DNA of 64,000 bases, taken from Amoebidium appalachense. Its lineage: Eukaryota; Ichthyosporea. A model generated the notes under the pieces. That model was not told the DNA's origin, did not search any database, and saw nothing but the letters and a program-made list of their open reading frames with translations. Made by a program: the position numbers and the translations under genes. The DNA is taken from contig CAVNZM010000009.1 in the NCBI GenBank assembly GCA_963693365.1, forward strand, positions 2,852,001 to 2,916,000, read 5' to 3'. This document shows, in pieces, positions 1 to 11,541 of the stretch; position 1 is the first letter of the stretch; each line of letters starts with the position of its first letter.

Positions 1-136
1 GGTACCCCACATTCGGAACTCCCTCGACTTAAACCCTCCCTCGATCCTTTACCCTACCTCCCCACTCTCCCCCCACCCCCCACCACGACGACCACCACCA
101 CCCACCCCTTCCCTCCCTCTTTTTCATCCTCCACAG

Positions 137-180
137 GAAGTTTATATCTGCGAAACTCTGGTTGGTGTGTCGTCATTCTT
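137..180 (+). pseudogene. Degenerate duplicate of the start of a kinase exon
   Basis: After a CACAG acceptor-like site, about 44 bases resemble the start of the real exon at 317-360. They read EVYICETLVGVSSF against the real [14 protein letters not shown]. The copy has one extra base near its start, so it is out of phase with its own acceptor, and the similarity stops at a C-rich tract followed by the CA repeat. It is a partial exon duplication about 180 bases upstream of the functional exon. Confidence 0.6.
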
Positions 181-224
181 ACTCTCTCCCCATCCAACAA
201 CCCCACCCCCCTCCCCCCCCGGGC

Positions 225-230
<6 letters not shown>

Positions 231-315
<85 letters not shown>
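231..315. repeat. (CA)n microsatellite
   Basis: About 85 bases of pure AC dinucleotide end directly at the acceptor AG of the kinase exon at 317, so the repeat itself stands where the polypyrimidine tract should be. Confidence 0.95.
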
Positions 316-316
<1 letters not shown>

Positions 317-317
<1 letters not shown>

Positions 318-474
318 GCGTATTTATCTACGAGATGCTAGTTGGTGTGTCTCCGTTCTTCAACAATGAGCGCTGCATGGTGTACCACCGCATACTGCAC
401 GCAGACGTCTCCTTCCCACCCAACATATCGTCCACCGCTAAGAGTCTGATCACAGCACTGCTGACGGTGAGTGA

Positions 475-510
<36 letters not shown>

Positions 511-577
511 CCCGATTTTTGTTTTTATAACTTTGCGTTAATGTTGTTATTTTATTTAATCTTTCTTTCCCAAGTTT

Positions 578-617
<40 letters not shown>

Positions 618-701
618 CCTCGGTATAATGCTTTTTCTTTGCCTCCTACGCCGAAGTGGGAAAATGGGGAATGGGGTTGAAGAGGGCCCAAATGAGGGTG
701 T

Positions 702-747
<46 letters not shown>

Positions 748-1518
748 GGGGGGGGGGGGGGGGAGGGGGGGGGCACACCTTGGACCCTCTCTTTCACTCT
801 CTCCCTCATCCCCTCCTTCCCCCCGCTCTCCCCCATCAACTCCCCCTGAGGATGGGCTCTGCTTATTATGCATACTCTTTATGTATGGCTTGCATTCTGC
901 ATCGTGTTATCCGTTTGTTCTTGTGTACTTCGTACTTTTTGACGCATTCAAACCCCCCCCCCCCCCCCCCCCCCCGCTCTTTCCTCCCCCCCCTCCCCCC
1001 CCTCCCCCCCCCCCCTTTCGGGGCGTCGCCCCGTTTTGACGATTGTTGCAGTGTTAGCATAGTTCTTGGTCAGTAATCCATTCTTTAGCAGTTTCATATT
1101 TTCTGTTTTTTCTGTGCTGGCTCCCGTTCCGTTCAATCGAATCCCACTTGGCTCCCTTTTCCTTTTTCTAAGCCTCCCCCATCTATGTACACATCTTTCC
1201 ACTTCCCATCCCTCTTGCCCCATCCTCTTTCACCCCGGAAAACACCACCACAACTCGCACCCTATACACCCTCCTTCATATCTCCACACCCGATACAATC
1301 TTTCAGTCCACTAACGAGGGACCGTTCAGGTTGATTCTACCCAAAGGCTTGGGGCTGGCAAGGGTGGGGTGGCTGATATAAAGGCTCATCCGTGGTTCAA
1401 AAAGGTATCATCCCACCCCCCGCCCCCCCAACCCCCATCAGACACGTGCGCACACGCGCGCACACACACACACACAGTCGCACACACACACACACACAGG
1501 CAAGCACACGCATGCGCG

Positions 1519-1604
<86 letters not shown>

Positions 1605-2001
1605 CGCACACACACAGGCCCGTAGGCGAGCACACGCATGCGCGCGCGCACAGACCCACACACACACACACACACACAAACACACACACTCACACACACA
1701 CACACCTGCACCCCACAAATACAGACATTTTCTAAATGTTGTGTTCTGTTTTTGCCTCGCTTACCATGATCTGCTGTGTAGTAGCGCGGACAGCTGCCAC
1801 CCCCTAGCTGCTGTACATCTTCATTTTCTCGCAGATATGCATTATTCACACCACAAACACAGGCACATACACGCATTGGTATACTTTGTTCAAGATCTTC
1901 TACCCGTGTAAATAGTGTAAATGTGTGAGTTTCTGTGTCACGACCGACACCACCATCACAAAATACATCGAGATATATGCACTCCCACGGAGATGCCCGA
2001 G

Positions 2002-2038
<37 letters not shown>

Positions 2039-2274
2039 CTACGCACACACATCTATGCACACGAGCGCTTTAGCCCAAGGCTCTCTCCTCCGCCCAACCT
2101 ATACCCCTCTTTAGTTTAACCCACTGTCTCCCGCTAATCTCAATCATCCTCCCTCGTCACAGACCCGTCTTCCCCACTCCCAACTCCTCCCTCCCCCCTT
2201 CGTCCTTAAAAAAAAAAAAAAAAAAAAAAAAAGCACCCATGCACGCACACGAAAGGAAAGACCTGAAAGCCTGT

Positions 2275-2344
<70 letters not shown>

Positions 2345-3120
2345 CCCCTGCGCCTCTTGCTCCTTCCTCTATAACCCCGATTCACTGACATCTTTTTGTC
2401 TCTAACTCCCCCCAGATCGATTGGGACGCGATCAAGCAAAAACGCATTAAACCACCAATCAAACCTCGGATCACGCACGCGCTCGACACATCGAATTTCG
2501 ATTCCGCGATTGACCAATCAGACGCGCACTCCCCGTCATTGGTTTGGGGGGACGCCGCATTTTCGGACACGATGCTCTCGAGCTTTGCCGAAATGGGTAT
2601 AGGTGGTGGAAGATTCACCTACGGTTCGTCGGTAAATTTCGGGAATAGCGTGGATGACGATTCTTTTTCGAATTTTACTCATTTTACGGAAAATCTGCAA
2701 AGTGAAGTGAGCGACGGGGCGAGTAGCAGTGGTCTTGTAATGCAATCGACAAGCCAATCTGAGAATCCGGAAAACCGAATTGAGAATCCGGGAAATTCTG
2801 AAAATACGGATGACGCCGAGCAGTTGGGGCAGCAGTCACTGGGCACAATGCAGAATCCGGAAATGCTACCCCGTGAAAACGAAAATGGGCTCTCGAGGGT
2901 GGTGGAGGAAGGAGGGTCAGGGGGTGTGGATGGCTATTCGGAGCCTGGGCGGGGTTTGAAAGATTCGTGGGCAGGGTTCGATTTCACGTTGCCCTCCCCT
3001 GCCATTTGTCGCCTGCACAGAGATTATTCTAGTCGACCCCCCAGCAGCCTATCAAATACGCTTCTGGCACAAAGTGGATTGGTCAGCCCCTCACCAAGAT
3101 CCCGGCCACAATCCAAATGA
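317..3120 (+). CDS. AGC-family serine/threonine kinase, 3' end (5' part outside window)
   Basis: Three exons join in phase: 317-466, 1330-1404 and 2416-3120 (stop TGA at 3118), giving the last 309 residues of a kinase that starts before the window. The first exon encodes the lower C-lobe ([15 protein letters not shown], then a helix ending SLITALLT). The second continues [20 protein letters not shown] and PWFKK, the AGC signature for the end of the kinase fold. The third opens with [17 protein letters not shown] and DTSNFD, the AGC C-tail turn, followed by an acidic, Asn/Ser-rich tail of about 190 residues. Near the end WAGFDFT resembles a hydrophobic motif in which Trp replaces the first Phe and Asp the phospho-acceptor. 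Donors are GTGAGT and GTATCA. The RLGAG and HPWF context is closest to S6K/AKT/SGK-type kinases, but the subfamily cannot be fixed without the N-lobe. Substrate and pathway are unknown. Confidence 0.9.
846..952 (+). mobile_element. SINE-like repeat, 3' half, subfamily I
   Basis: Starts at CCTGAGGATGGGCTCTGC and ends at GACGCATTCAAA directly before a long C run. It is nearly identical to the 3' halves of the copies at 59104, 59750 and 61408. It lies in the kinase intron 467-1329, which otherwise holds T, G and C homopolymers and (TG)n. Confidence 0.85.
1405..2415 (+). other. Kinase intron filled with (CA)n and mixed CA/CG repeats
   Basis: The donor GTATCA is followed 11 bases on by a C-rich run. 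The intron then holds two CA/CG blocks (about 1446-1705 and 2009-2037), a 22-A run near 2209 and (CA)n at 2274-2342, before the acceptor CCCCAG at 2415. No other coding or RNA signal was seen. Confidence 0.7.
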
Positions 3121-3214
3121 CGCATTATTATTAATATTATTGTTATTGTTATTATTATTATTATTTAACTTTTTTTTGTTGGTTTTTTTGTTGTTGTTGG
3201 GAGGGGGGAAGCGG

Positions 3215-3266
<52 letters not shown>

Positions 3267-3353
3267 GTATATGGTGACGTGGTTTTCTTTTTCATTGGGT
3301 GTAGTTGGTGCGTTTCAACGGCTCCCTGACGGTTACATGCGCTTCCTGTTGGT

Positions 3354-3403
<50 letters not shown>

Positions 3404-3422
3404 GTGATGGTGGTGTTGGTGG

Positions 3423-3461
<39 letters not shown>

Positions 3462-3958
3462 GCATGAATGGAACAGGTGTTTGGCGCGCGTGTCTAATAT
3501 TATATGAAAAGGCACGTGCCTGTCCTAATTAGGAAGTTCCTAACTATATAGTTTTTTTATTGGCTGTGCCTGGTATGTGTGTTGACAGGCACCCCCCACC
3601 CAATAATCACTAGATTACGCAGAACCTTTAACCGAAACGAGTTTTTCGATTTATTAGGTGCCAAAATACTCCCAGATGTAAGAGCAAGCGCCCCTTGTAC
3701 ATATTTTATCTGTACGTGTGCCGTAGTTTTAAAAGAAATGAAGTGTCGACTTCATCTAGCTGTGCTGTAGGAAGCGTATTTACCGAATTGTATTTACCGA
3801 ATAATATGGCCCAACATGTAATATGATATGACAGCGACATGATTTTGGGATTTATTAACGAACACACATGTATATGCATAGCAAAGAGATAGTCTGATCA
3901 TACAACATACAATGATTTTCGATTTGCAATTGTATCTAACGCACCAAATGTGAGATAG
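3121..3958. other. Kinase 3' flank with T and G homopolymers
   Basis: Past the kinase stop there is an ATT-rich stretch, a G tract (about 3214-3264), a 42-T run (about 3358-3402), a second G tract (about 3424-3459), then AT-rich unique sequence. The small open frames here show no recognisable domain or splice context. Confidence 0.5.
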
Positions 3959-4432
3959 GTCCGTACGCTGAAAACCCCCTAGGTATAGGAAGATGGCTTT
4001 ACATAAATCGAAAAAAAAAAAAAAAAAACGGTATTTGCAGATATTATGTCACCAAAATAAAAACATAACCCCAATAAGCACAACCCTATGCGTGTCTGGC
4101 CCCCCGACTTTGGTCCGTACAACGAACCCTCCTTGGCACCTGATTGGACAAAACGCGATCCGATGACGTAAAGTCAGGGGGGAACGGCTTGATCCCCGAG
4201 CGACATATAGGGGCTGTCAGGCTCCCATTTGGGGGGGTTGCAATTGGGGGGGCCCGGGGGCGGGGCGGCAGGCCCCCCATTTAGGGCCCAGGCATACACA
4301 GGGTATGGTTCTTGGGTTTATGTTTTTATTTTGTAGTTAAAATTATCAAAGACTGTGTTTTTAAATATGATTAGCGGTTTATGTGAGCGATCTCCCTATA
4401 CCTAGGGGCCTCGGGATCGTACGCGTACGGAC
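3959..4432. mobile_element. Foldback/MITE-like element with long terminal inverted repeats
   Basis: The ends are inverted copies. The left starts GTCCGTACGCTG and holds CCCCTAGGTATAGG, then CCAAAATAAAAACATAA. The right end, read in reverse complement, starts GTCCGTACGCG and holds the same two blocks in the same order. The inverted repeats are about 110 bases each, imperfect. The centre (about 4080-4310) is GC-rich with no open frame of note. No transposase is encoded and no clear target-site duplication is visible, so a non-autonomous DNA element is an inference. Confidence 0.65.
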
Positions 4433-5152
4433 TCAACTTCTCTCGCGGCTTATCTCTTCCCCCCCCTTTCCCCGCCCCGCTATGGGGGTCTGACGGCCGC
4501 TTTATGTACTAGTGTGATTAATATTTAGCTATTCAGATATGTAATATTAAAACGTATCTAAGGACCCATCACGCAAAAACAACACCCACACACCTGTTCT
4601 TAGCGCAACATCTGCTTGCACATACCGGGCAACTGAAATGCACATGCACACCCTGTCAGCATGAACGACTTCTTTTGACCTGACATACTTTCAGTATTGA
4701 TCCTTTGTCCTACGCCATCATGAAATACCGCTATTAATCAGTATCCATAAGGCCATTTTTTATTATTTATAACGGGCCTACCTGGTTTTGACAATTGCGA
4801 CTCACAAGCCACATTTACGGGAACAAGAGGTTCACTTGAACCTTTTGCTCATTTGAATTGAAATTCCGCCAAAAATCGCTACCGAAAAAGCTTCTCACTT
4901 ACGTAAAACAATGCATTTATACACAGATTCTGAAATCGAACCCTAAGGCTTTCAACAGTAACAACGTCGAGCTTATGTCCAGCAAACCACCAAACATCTA
5001 TACATCGATTACAAATTGCTGTAAACAGCTATGCAACAAATCGACCCACTCGGTTTCAAACACCAGAGATCTATACACGGACAACCATTGGCTACATCAA
5101 ATATTAACAACTGCACACTACTGGATGTCGGTCCATTATAAAATCTTTAAAA
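4433..5152. other. Spacer between convergent kinase and fasciclin genes
   Basis: AT-rich unique sequence with one 103-codon frame (4858-5169, +) that resembles nothing recognisable and runs into the antisense of the last fasciclin exon. I see no gene or RNA here. Confidence 0.5.
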
Positions 5153-5793
5153 CTAGGCTTTGGGCATGAGAACTGAGTCGATCAGGTTAACAACATTGCC
5201 GTTGGGGAGGAGGAGGGTGGCCTGAATAGAAACGTTGTTGACCTTAAATCCACCCATACCATTACTGCTGATGGTGAGCTGTGAAGACACCGTGTTAGTG
5301 AGATCAAGTATGGCGCTTTTGTTCTGTGTGACACTGTGCCTGTGTGCGTGCGCATGTGTATGTATGTGCATGTGTCTGTGTGCGTGTGCGTCTCAGTCTC
5401 AGTCTCCCCCCCCCCCCCCCTCTCTCTCTCTCTCTCTCTTGCTTGTGCGTGTGTGTGCGTATGTTTGTGGTAGTGAGAGAGATGAGAGGATTCACATTTA
5501 GCTAAACCCACATCGCCAAATCAGCAAGGATGATTGCACAAGCATTGCTTGTATCACCCCCCCCCACCCCCCCCCCCCCCGGGCGTCTTTCCCTCATACA
5601 AAGAGAAGTAAAACTTATGATCTATGCCATCAAAAGACCAATGTTTCTATTTTGTGTGTGTATGTATGTGTATGTGTGTGTGTGTGGGGGGGGGGGGGGG
5701 GGGGGGGGGGGGATGTTTCTATTATGTGTGTGTGTGTATGTGTATGTGTGTGTGTTGGGGGGGGGGGGGGGGGGGGGGGGGATGTTTCTATTA

Positions 5794-5824
<31 letters not shown>

Positions 5825-7224
5825 GTTGTGGTGGTGTTGGGGGGGGGGGGGGGGGGGGGGGGGGGAGGGGGGGGTAACTCACGTTCTGGCCCTTTGCCAT
5901 TGTTGTAAGGGTGCTGTTGGCTGTGGGCACGTGGGTGCCGTTGACGGCATGGTACATGAGAATGGCACTGACTTCGGCCTGGAGAGGGGGGGAAGAGGGG
6001 GGGGAGTGTTAGAATGGATTACAGAGTACGAAGGGTGGGTTGGGGGGGGGGGGGGGGTCATAAAGTACGAAGTACACAAGAGCAACGGATAACACGATGC
6101 AAAATGCAAACCATACATAAAGAGTATGCATAATAAGCAGAGCCCATCGTCAGGGGGGGGCCCACGTCATCCACAGTACCCGAGTTTCGACCCATTCACC
6201 TCGTTAACGAAACCCAACTCAGATACTGTTTCACTTGAACATGGGTGGGTCACCCGTCCTGATCAGAGACGAGCAGGGTTACTTATGCAGGCAAGGGCAG
6301 TGGGAAAGGCCGGGGGTTAAAGTTGCCGCAGTAAGCAGAAGCAAGAAAAACATAGATAGGAACTCAGGAGACGGGACTTCTGGGAAGCTCCCCCGTCGCT
6401 ACCTAAGTCGATACTTCCGTGGCTAACATACTACAACAGCTGAAAAGAATTAAGTCCCGAAGGCCGCAGAATTCGCAGGGGGGTGCGGTGGGTGGGGTGA
6501 GGTGGGTGGGGGGTGGGGGGGGGGGTGGGGGGTTTGAATGCGGAACACGGTACGAAATACGCATACACGACGAGAAGCATGGTGCAGGACACATGCAAAG
6601 GCAAACATTCAAGTATGCAACATCAGTCATGTGCACAGTATGCGTCATAAGCAGAGCCCATCCTCAGGGAGGACCCAAGTCATCAATTGCGTCTGAGTTT
6701 CGACCCCTTAGCCCACGTATATACGACGCTCCAACTCAGACAGCAGCATCAACTGAACTTGGGCGGGTCAACCCGTCTTGATCAAAGACGAGCAGGGTTG
6801 CTTATGCAAGCAAGGTGAGCAAAACGGTGAAGATGTGTGTGCAAACCAATGCAGTGCAGCGAAAAATGCGTATGTGCTTACAGATGCACGACACAGAGCA
6901 ACCATGCCCGGTTGCATGGAAGTAAATCGGTCTCCACACAGTGGTCCGTCCTGAAAGGACACCTCTGAAAGAAGACTGGGGGGGTTTGAATGCGGAACAC
7001 GGTACGAAGTACGCATACACGACGAGAAGCATGGTGCAGGACACATACAAAGGCAAACATTCAAGTATGCAACATCAGCCATGTGCACAGTATGCGTCAT
7101 AAGCAGAGCCCATCCTCAGGGAGGACCCAAGTCATCAATTGCGTCTGAGTTTCGACCCCTTAGCCCGCGTACATACGACGCTCCAACTCAGACAGCAGCA
7201 TCAACTGAACTTGGGCGGGTCAAT

Positions 7225-7261
<37 letters not shown>

Positions 7262-8919
7262 GGAGGAGGACACGAAGATGTAGGTTGCTCTTTCCAAACA
7301 GGGAGTCAAAGGGTGTTGGACAAAACAGCACCATATACACATAAGAGTCGGTAATATAAGAAACTCATACTATCCCGATTCACATACGGCGGAGAGAGAG
7401 AGAGAGAGAGAGAGCGAGGGACAGGAAAGGTGGGGAACGAGATGGGAAAGGTCTGTGACTCACACAACGAGCCGTTGGGGCAGGGACGGTGGGTTGGGGG
7501 GGGAGGGAGGGAAGGGGAAGTGGAGGGGACATTGGTGGTGGTGGGGATATATATATATATAATATATATATATATACATATATATATATAGACAGAGGGA
7601 AAGAGGGGAGGGGGGGAGAGAGAGAGAGAGATGAAACTTACGGCAGTAACATTTCCTGCAGCGGCCATAGCAGCAGTAAGAGCACCATTCGAAGGCACAA
7701 ACAGGGTAAGGTTACCCTTGGACACCGCCCCCGTCATATTTGCGCTTTCAACCGCACCAACGAAAATGGAACGGTTGAAGAAATCAACAAGAGTGGAGCC
7801 GGTGAGATCTAGCGCACTGTTTACGGCAACGGTTTTGTTTTTGGATTCGGTGGTGTTTGTGGTGGTGGTGGTGTTTTTGGTGGCGGGAGCCGGGGTGGCT
7901 GGGGTGGCAGGGGCAGCGGCGGCTGGGGATGCTTCGACCTTACCGGGACCGGCAGGGACGGTACTGGGGGGCCGAGGTTTTTGTTAATAAAACTTAATTA
8001 TATAGTTTAAGATGGCAAGAAAGGCTATGAGAGAAGAATTGGCAAGAGAGAATGTTTTTGCGTTGAGAGGGGGAGGCACTGAGAGAGGAAGTGGGGAGCC
8101 TCCTCCGGGGGAGAGAGAGGGGAGGGCAGGGCAGCAGCGGGGAAGGAAGGGGCCCCGGGGGGGGGGGGGGGGGGGGGGGGAGGGGGGAGGGGGGGAGGCA
8201 AAGTGTTGGGTGTGTAGGATTTGGGGACGAATATTGGGAGGTGCGGGGTATGAAGGGGTCCGGGGGGTTGCGGGTTGAAAAGGGGGGGGGGGGGGAGTGC
8301 ACTTGGCTCTGCACGTGAACAGAGAACCTGGCATATCGGCATATCAATGATTCTCGATGTCAGGGCCGGGGGGGAGAGGGGGGGGTTGAATGCGGAACAC
8401 GGTACGAAGTACACAAACACGATGAGAAGCATGGTGCAGGACACATGCAAAGGCAAACATTCAAGTATGCAACATCAGCAATGTGCACAGTATGCTTATG
8501 AGTCCATCCTCAGGGAGGGCCCAGGGGGGGGGGAGGGGGAGGCGGGAAGGGGAGGGAGCATCTTACGGGGGGATGAGGCGGTCAATGATGTGGATGACAC
8601 CGTTGCTGCCTTCAAGATCAGCTGTAACTACGTTGGCTCCATTGATAGACACCCTGCCGTCCTTGATAGACACATGCAGCTGTTTTTTTTTTTTTTTTTT
8701 TTTTTTTTTGGGGGGGGGGGGGGGAGGGGGGAGGAGGTATGAATCAAGTGATACACAGTACGGTGTACAAACTCACAACGGGCATCCCAGCCCGGATGTG
8801 CAGTGCAAAGAAAGGTACATTCGCACACACACACACAAGGAAATAATATTTGTTTACACAAGAAAACAACAAGGTCGACTCTAAATAAATATACATATGC
8901 AACTCATAGGACCCATTCT

Positions 8920-8964
<45 letters not shown>

Positions 8965-9401
8965 TAAAAATCTAATGGTTTTGGCCTTTGTGGTTAATGC
9001 TTGACAATCTAACCTTCGAGCCTTCGATGGCAAGATGGGCCGTTAATGTTGGACCAAGTAGCCCCCTCCCCCCCCCCCCCCCCCTCCCCCTTCCCCACCC
9101 ACCCCCCACCCCCTCGGCCGAGCAAACCTAAAGCTTACTGCTGTCACACAGCACCGAAAGAAACTTGAGGCTCCCTTCGAAAACACAAAGAAAAAATAAG
9201 AAAAACGGTGGAATAGTTATGGAGTGTTTCATCATCATCATATAAAGAAGATAGTTGGAGCACTTACAGGCACACCGGACAGTGGGGTGATGGCTTGGCC
9301 GTCAGTCATATCTTTGCTCATGATCTTGCCGCTGACCACGTGCGTTTGGAGGGTCTTGGTCATCACATCCTGCAGCACCACAAACCTCTTTGAGCAACTG
9401 T

Positions 9402-9464
<63 letters not shown>

Positions 9465-9962
9465 TGAAGGAAAACGAAGGGGTGGGGTGGGGGGGGGGGG
9501 GAGAGGGGGGTTGGGAGGGGGGGAGGGGGGGGGGGGTGGGCGGGGGGAAGGTGCACTTTTCTACCGCATCATGAAACAAATGCATGCGATACAATGGGAT
9601 GGTTATGGAACGGCTTTAAGATCCCGAGTTTGTATGCATGAAATGGTATCTGCATACTTCTTTGTGTAATTTTGGCTTTTTGGCATCAGCAAAAGCAGTG
9701 AGTCGCTGTCAACTTAGGAAGAAAGTGTACAGGAACTACACAAAAAATACACAAAAAAAGAGCCACGAGGTATAAAAGGTGAACTACCCCGGAAGGCATT
9801 TCGGTGAGGGCAGCGAATGCAGCGTTGTTTGCCGCAAAAATGGTGAATGGGCCGTTGCCAGCAATCTGCTCTGCCGCCCCAGGGACAGCGATGACGGTGG
9901 CCACGAGGGATGCCAGCTCAGGGTTGTTCATAGCAATCATAGCGAGGGGCTGCCTGTATTCA

Positions 9963-10002
<40 letters not shown>

Positions 10003-10655
10003 AGGAACAGAAGAAGAAGAAGAAGAAGAAGGAAAGGGATGATTTAGTATTCATAATGAAAACAAAAACGATCAAGAATGAAAAGGCAAGCGAACTATAG
10101 CGTGGTGTTGTTAAAAGATATTCGGAAATAGACACTAAAATGTTGCGAATGTTTCAGGAGTATGTACCTGCACCTTCCAATCGAAATCACACACAGGGGG
10201 TGTGGTCTATAGTGCCGTAAAACGTGCACCAGTATTAACGTTAGCTTCAGGGTTTTGCATGACTGGACCATGAGTCGAGCCCCCGAAGAACCACCCTTAC
10301 CCCGACCAACACTTTGTCATATGATCAATGAACGGACAATAGTGCAAACAGTTGTTTCTGGAACTGCAAGCAGAGGCTTGAAATGGCCTGCGTAGTATAT
10401 TCTCGATAGTGCATTCTACTGACAAAATTGCCTATTACCAAACACACATTTCAAAGCCTACAGCCGTGATTCCAAAACATATATTCTTGGGCAATGGCCC
10501 CTAGCTGAAGCTGAGCGTAACTGAAACAAACTAAAATACACCAGCAAAAAGGGAGCCGAAAACAAAGTGCAAACCAAGGATGGGGCCCCTCACAATTCAG
10601 CGGCGAAAACGGCCGTAGCCGCCCAGAGGAGGGAAAAAGCAGCGCGGAAAACCAT
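5153..10655 (-). CDS. Secreted protein with two fasciclin (FAS1) domains
   Basis: Seven exons join in phase (1005 nt, 334 aa), 5' to 3': 10655-10594, 9953-9788, 9387-9268, 8679-8567, 7963-7642, 5978-5883, 5278-5153. Exon 1 gives a signal peptide ([20 protein letters not shown]). FAS1 domain 1 (about 21-153) shows [31 protein letters not shown] and the closing [15 protein letters not shown] Pro/Ala/Thr linker (about 154-200) carries several N-x-T/S sites. FAS1 domain 2 (about 200-334) has [22 protein letters not shown] and the closing [17 protein letters not shown]1 proteins are extracellular adhesion or matrix proteins. There is no transmembrane helix or GPI-like tail, so release or wall/matrix association is likely. 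The acceptor of exon 3 is the least certain junction: an AAG|AGG site was chosen because it keeps frame. Introns 4 and 6 hold copies of the dispersed repeat. Confidence 0.88.
5883..5978 (-). other. FAS1 exon 6, donor followed by poly-C
   Basis: On the coding strand the exon ends at a GTGAGT donor and nine bases later runs into a pure C tract, followed by blocks of (CA)n and C homopolymer (5700-5875 on the + strand shows G tracts alternating with TG). It is one clear example of the donor-proximal C-run arrangement reported under findings. Confidence 0.7.
6058..6304 (-). mobile_element. SINE-like repeat, subfamily I, near full core
   Basis: In reverse complement this carries the hairpin half (CAGTATCTGAGTTGGG to ACTCGGGTACTG), GATGACGTGGGCC, then the 3' half starting GATGGGCTCTGCTTATTATG. 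The last bases (CGCATTCAAA) are replaced by a short end before the poly-C (G on +). Upstream of the hairpin it also has the arm with CTGCTCGTCTCTGATCAGGA, so it is longer than the copies at 59104 and 59750. Confidence 0.85.
6532..6970 (-). mobile_element. SINE-like repeat, subfamily II, long form
   Basis: In reverse complement it runs from AGTCTTCTTTCAGAGGTGTC through a block with GTCTTTGATCAAGAC, the hairpin (TGTCTGAGTTGG to AACTCAGACG), and the 3' half ending TTCCGCATTCAAA next to poly-C. The same long form is present at 44178-44622 in an intron of an unrelated gene. Confidence 0.85.
6986..7227 (-). mobile_element. SINE-like repeat, subfamily II, 5'-truncated
   Basis: Has the same 3' end as the copy at 6532. 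Its 5' end stops abruptly at GGATTGACCCGCCC, abutting a C homopolymer (about 33 G on the + strand, 7227-7260). The intron then continues with GA repeats and (TA)n to the end of exon 5. Confidence 0.85.
8386..8523 (-). mobile_element. SINE-like repeat, subfamily II, 5'-truncated with small internal deletion
   Basis: 3' half only, bordered on both sides by C-rich tracts on its own strand. Relative to other subfamily II copies it lacks several bases around the GCTTATGACGCATAC block. It lies in FAS1 intron 4. Confidence 0.8.
8923..8962. repeat. G homopolymer of about 40
   Basis: Single-base tract in FAS1 intron 3; C on the coding strand. Such runs can form G-quadruplex or i-motif structures and are prone to length error. 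Confidence 0.9.
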
Positions 10656-10841
10656 TTTCAACAGTTGCTCTGACTCTCAAACGGTACACCCTCTCAGTAG
10701 GAACTGGACAACTGGCGATGTGGGGCGCATGGCGGTGGGTTTTGCTGTTGTCCGTCAGTCCGTGCGGCGACTGAATGCATTCTGCAAAATATCCGGAAAT
10801 CTCTCTGCTCAAAAACTTCCAAACCCCCAGAGATAGAGAAT

Positions 10842-11541
10842 TTTTTTAATGACTTTATTGATGTGCTTATCAAAAGAGAAGCATGCGAGATATCACAGAT
10901 ATCTCAGAGAAGAAAATACAAAATGGTTCCTTTTGCATCTCCCTTTACAGCTAGGCTACCTTGTTTGGCTGCTATTCTCCTTGGAGGGTTACTCCTGTCG
11001 CCGCGCCCCCTAAGGTAGTTTTGCAGTCTTACATGTTCTGTATTGCTCTTTTGAAACCTCGTGTGCTGCTCCAGTGATAGAGTTTTGGCCGAGGGCTCTG
11101 TCTCTAGAGTAGTTACAGATGGCTTCCTTGCAGTTTGTAGCCTAGACATCTTCGTGGCTTTGATGGAGCAATCTAGCCATGCCCCAAGCTCCTCATATTG
11201 TACCCTGCCATCGATGCTTATAATTACATGTTAACGTACGCATTTACTCAAATTTCTGTGCGTTAACGTACGTACGCGTTTCACTCAATGATTTCTGTGA
11301 CTCAATTCATATTAGGTCACCTTTATTGAGGTTTTTTTTGTTGTGGCAGCCGATATATCAACTTATCGTTTTCACTCCTGCCTTTAGTGTTTATTTGTAT
11401 TTTTATACCTTTGGGTCGACGTCCGTATTCCAGTGAGCCTACATTTGAGTGACTCGCACTATGATCGTCTCTCGAGATATCGAGATATCTCTTTTTCGTG
11501 TCCTTCGAACATTTAGCACATCAATAAAGTCATGATAAAAA
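10842..11541. mobile_element. Foldback element or inverted pair of 3' ends
   Basis: ATGACTTTATTGATGTGCT at 10849-10867 recurs in reverse complement at 11515-11533. Further inward both sides share a GAGATATC...GATATCTC...GAGA block, so the inverted ends span about 75 bases. Read outward, each end gives CAATAAAGTCAT and then an A run, which could also be two 3' ends with a polyadenylation signal and tail in opposite orientation. The interior holds an 81-codon frame (11149-10904, -) with no recognisable domain, and two diverged copies of GTTAACGTACG (about 11230-11285). Confidence 0.5.
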
